A stretch of 6,755 nucleotides of DNA from Sphaerochaeta sp. (GTDB lineage: Bacteria > Spirochaetota > Spirochaetia > Sphaerochaetales > Sphaerochaetaceae): contig JALOBD010000114.1 of the NCBI GenBank assembly GCA_023228445.1, forward strand, positions 1 to 6,755, given 5' to 3'. Below are positions 5,272 through 6,755 of the stretch, one piece after another. The position numbers and the translations under genes are program-made. Numbering within the stretch: position 1 is the first letter of the stretch; each line of letters starts with the position of its first letter. Under the pieces are notes generated by a model. The model ran no database searches, was not told the origin of the DNA, and was given only the letters and a program-made list of their open reading frames with translations.

Positions 5272-6627
5272 ATGATCTTCAAACGTCAGGCGACAGAGTA
5301 CTTGAAGCGATGGAAAGCATCGCCCCACCGCAAGCCCTTGGTTATCCGGGGGGCCCGGCAAACAGGCAAGACCACCTTGGTTACACATTTTGGTGATCAG
5401 TTCGACACCTTCTTGTACGTGAATCTTGAACGGACACATGATCTCTCTCTGTTCGACCATGAAGGATCGATGAGCCAATTGCTTCAGCGCATCGCCCTTG
5501 AGAAGGGAACGGCATTGAAGGGAGAGACGCTGCTCTTCATCGATGAAATCCAGCACAGCAGCAAAGCCATGGGCTTGATCAGATATTTCTATGAGGAGCT
5601 GCCCTCCCTCTTTGTCATTTGTACGGGAAGTTTGCTGGATGTCATGATGGAGGAGCAGGGCATAAGTTTTCCGGTGGGGAGGGTGGAGTATCTCTATCTC
5701 TTCCCCTTGACCTTCGCGGAGTTCTTATCTGCCATCGGCGAGGATGAAGCGGCGCTTCTCCTCGGCCAAGTTCCGCTGCCCTCATGGGCTCATGATCATC
5801 TCATGCGATTGTTTCGTGCCTATATGGTTGTTGGCGGGATGCCTGAGGTGGTGGCGCGCTATCGAGAGGGGCGCGATATCACGCTCTGCAGCAGCGTATA
5901 CAACTCTCTGATGATCTCCTTCAGTGATGACGCGGCCAAATATGCGAACGGTTTGGCTGAGCTACAGGTGGTGAGGAGGATCATGGAGGTGGTGCCCTCC
6001 CAGGTCGGCGATCGGATCGTGTTCAACAATTTCGGCAACACCGGGTATCGCTCGCGTGAAAGTGCCAATGCACTGAGAATCCTGGAGCGGGCGATGTTGC
6101 TCTACCTCTGTTATCCAACAACTGCGACGTCGCTTCCCCTCTCGCTGAGATACACGAAGAGTCCCCGATTACAATTCATCGATACCGGATTGTTGAGCTT
6201 CTCGCTCAAGGTCCAGTCAGTGCTCCTTGGTCCCGATGACCTGCACACCATCATAGGCGGGATGCTCAGTGAGCATGTGGTGGGCCAGGAACTCTTGGCT
6301 TCGAGTATGCTCGCCTTGGAGAAGCCGATCTTCTGGGTACGGGAGAGCGCACAGAGCAATGCGCAGATCGACTACCTGGACAGCGATGAAGGGCGGATGA
6401 TCCCGATCGAAGTCAAGGCCGGCTCTTCCGGTCGCCTGAGATCCCTGCACCTGTTCATGGAGCAGACGGCAGGGGATCTGGCTCTTCGCTTCTATGACGG
6501 GCCGATTCAACTCGATGAGGTCTCGACCCCAACGGACGGCAAACACTATCGCCTGCTCTCACTTCCCCTCTACCTCGCCTCTCAGGCCAAGGGGTATGCA
6601 GCGTATTTTGCAGCTCAAACTGAGTGA
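5272..6627 (+). CDS. AAA_14/DUF4143 family ATPase (subgroup B, second copy)
   Basis: A 451-residue protein from the ATG at 5272, which follows GAGGGG (5260-5265) by six bases; an in-frame TTG at 5230 lacks a good site. Walker A is GARQTGKTT at 27-35, Walker B LLFIDEIQ at 87-94 (D91, E92), CTGSLLD at 117-123, PVGRVEYLYLFPLTFAEFL at 134-152, GGMPEV at 188-193. The C-terminal DUF4143 region has SEHVVGQELL (333-342), NAQIDYL (363-369) and PIEVKAG (378-384). Acidic E334 or E340, D367, E380 and K382 form the PD-(D/E)XK-like pattern. It aligns along its whole length with the 3341-4702 product and is nearly the same size, while the 2113-3357 product is more distant. It sits between its repeat-flanked promoter and the tRNA-Cys terminator and appears to be transcribed alone. 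Role unknown for the family; activity of the nuclease-like part is inferred only. Confidence 0.9.
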   Translation: MIFKRQATEYLKRWKASPHRKPLVIRGARQTGKTTLVTHFGDQFDTFLYVNLERTHDLSLFDHEGSMSQLLQRIALEKGTALKGETLLFIDEIQHSSKAMGLIRYFYEELPSLFVICTGSLLDVMMEEQGISFPVGRVEYLYLFPLTFAEFLSAIGEDEAALLLGQVPLPSWAHDHLMRLFRAYMVVGGMPEVVARYREGRDITLCSSVYNSLMISFSDDAAKYANGLAELQVVRRIMEVVPSQVGDRIVFNNFGNTGYRSRESANALRILERAMLLYLCYPTTATSLPLSLRYTKSPRLQFIDTGLLSFSLKVQSVLLGPDDLHTIIGGMLSEHVVGQELLASSMLALEKPIFWVRESAQSNAQIDYLDSDEGRMIPIEVKAGSSGRLRSLHLFMEQTAGDLALRFYDGPIQLDEVSTPTDGKHYRLLSLPLYLASQAKGYAAYFAAQTE

Positions 6628-6628
6628 G

Positions 6629-6656
6629 AAAAACAGGACTGCTGAGTGCAGTCCTG
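6629..6656 (-). terminator. Intrinsic terminator of tRNA-Cys
   Basis: A perfect 9-bp stem, CAGGACTGC (6634-6642) with GCAGTCCTG (6648-6656) and a five-base loop. On the reverse strand it is followed by five T (plus-strand A at 6629-6633), as in a rho-independent terminator. It begins a few bases after the tRNA 3' end. On the plus strand there is no T run, so it would end the ATPase transcript from the other side only poorly. Confidence 0.8.
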
Positions 6657-6661
6657 AAGAG

Positions 6662-6733
6662 AGGTGCCAATCGGATTCGAACCGATGTATGAAGGTTTTG
6701 CAGACCTTTCCCTAGCCGCTTGGGTATGGCACC
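6662..6733 (-). tRNA. tRNA-Cys (anticodon GCA)
   Basis: The reverse strand folds into a full cloverleaf of 72 bases: acceptor GGTGCCA/TGGCACC (7 bp), D stem CCC/GGG, anticodon stem AAGGT/ACCTT with loop CTGCAAA, five-base variable loop, T stem ATCGG/CCGAT with loop TTCGAAT, and discriminator U. The anticodon GCA is at plus positions 6701-6699, so it decodes UGC and UGU. CCA is not encoded and must be added afterwards. The promoter lies beyond the window end; the 22 remaining bases at 6734-6755 show nothing identifiable. Its 3' end faces the accessory region. Confidence 0.95.
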
Positions 6734-6755
6734 GGAGCGTAAAGCCTCTCTGAGA

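Noticed and set aside
6494..6715. 73-codon plus-strand frame running into the tRNA
   Set aside because: It overlaps the end of the DUF4143 gene in another frame and crosses the terminator and tRNA-Cys; no independent support.

Overview
This is a bacterial chromosomal segment of accessory character. The coding sequence has roughly balanced base composition with AT-rich intergenic gaps, clear Shine-Dalgarno sites (AGGAGG, GGGAGGAG, GAGGGG), and a tRNA-Cys gene with no encoded CCA. Several unrelated small modules are packed together with an insertion sequence and gene remnants. No marker fixes the taxon. The tRNA without CCA and the multiplied AAA_14/DUF4143 ATPases would fit an anaerobic spirochaete of the Sphaerochaeta type, but that is a weak inference.

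Layout from left to right: (1) 1-181, minus strand: the N-terminus of an IS630-family transposase cut by the window edge. (2) 255-620, minus: a decayed TOPRIM/RloB-like gene with two in-frame amber codons and a lost 3' end, next to the IS. (3) 633-1772, minus: an intact ABC-type AAA ATPase whose stop lies 12 bases before the start of the pseudogene. Together they look like a two-gene ATPase plus nuclease defence pair (RloAB/PARIS-like layout) whose second gene is dead or recoded. Its promoter carries a 16-bp near-palindrome in the -35/-10 spacer. (4) 1860-2112: an AT-rich gap with a 20-residue ORF and three direct repeats at exactly 23-bp spacing. (5) 2113-3357, plus, and 3341-4702, minus: two convergent AAA_14/DUF4143 ATPases whose 3' ends overlap by 17 bp. 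(6) 4864-5094, plus: a small conserved-looking protein, followed through an ATGA overlap by a 14-codon ORF that looks like the stump of a lost partner. (7) 5157-5218: two tandem 33-bp promoter-plus-palindrome units. (8) 5272-6627, plus: a third AAA_14/DUF4143 ATPase, closely related to the second. (9) 6629-6733, minus: tRNA-Cys(GCA) and its intrinsic terminator, facing the accessory region with its 3' end.

The most notable pattern is three Walker-intact DUF4143 ATPases with intact nuclease-like C-terminal residues in 4.5 kb. Each has its own upstream repeat or palindrome at the promoter, which suggests independently and tightly controlled solitary modules. The second is the decayed ATPase/TOPRIM pair. 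The modules probably accumulated 3' of tRNA-Cys as a small variable region, but no integrase or att duplication is visible in the window.
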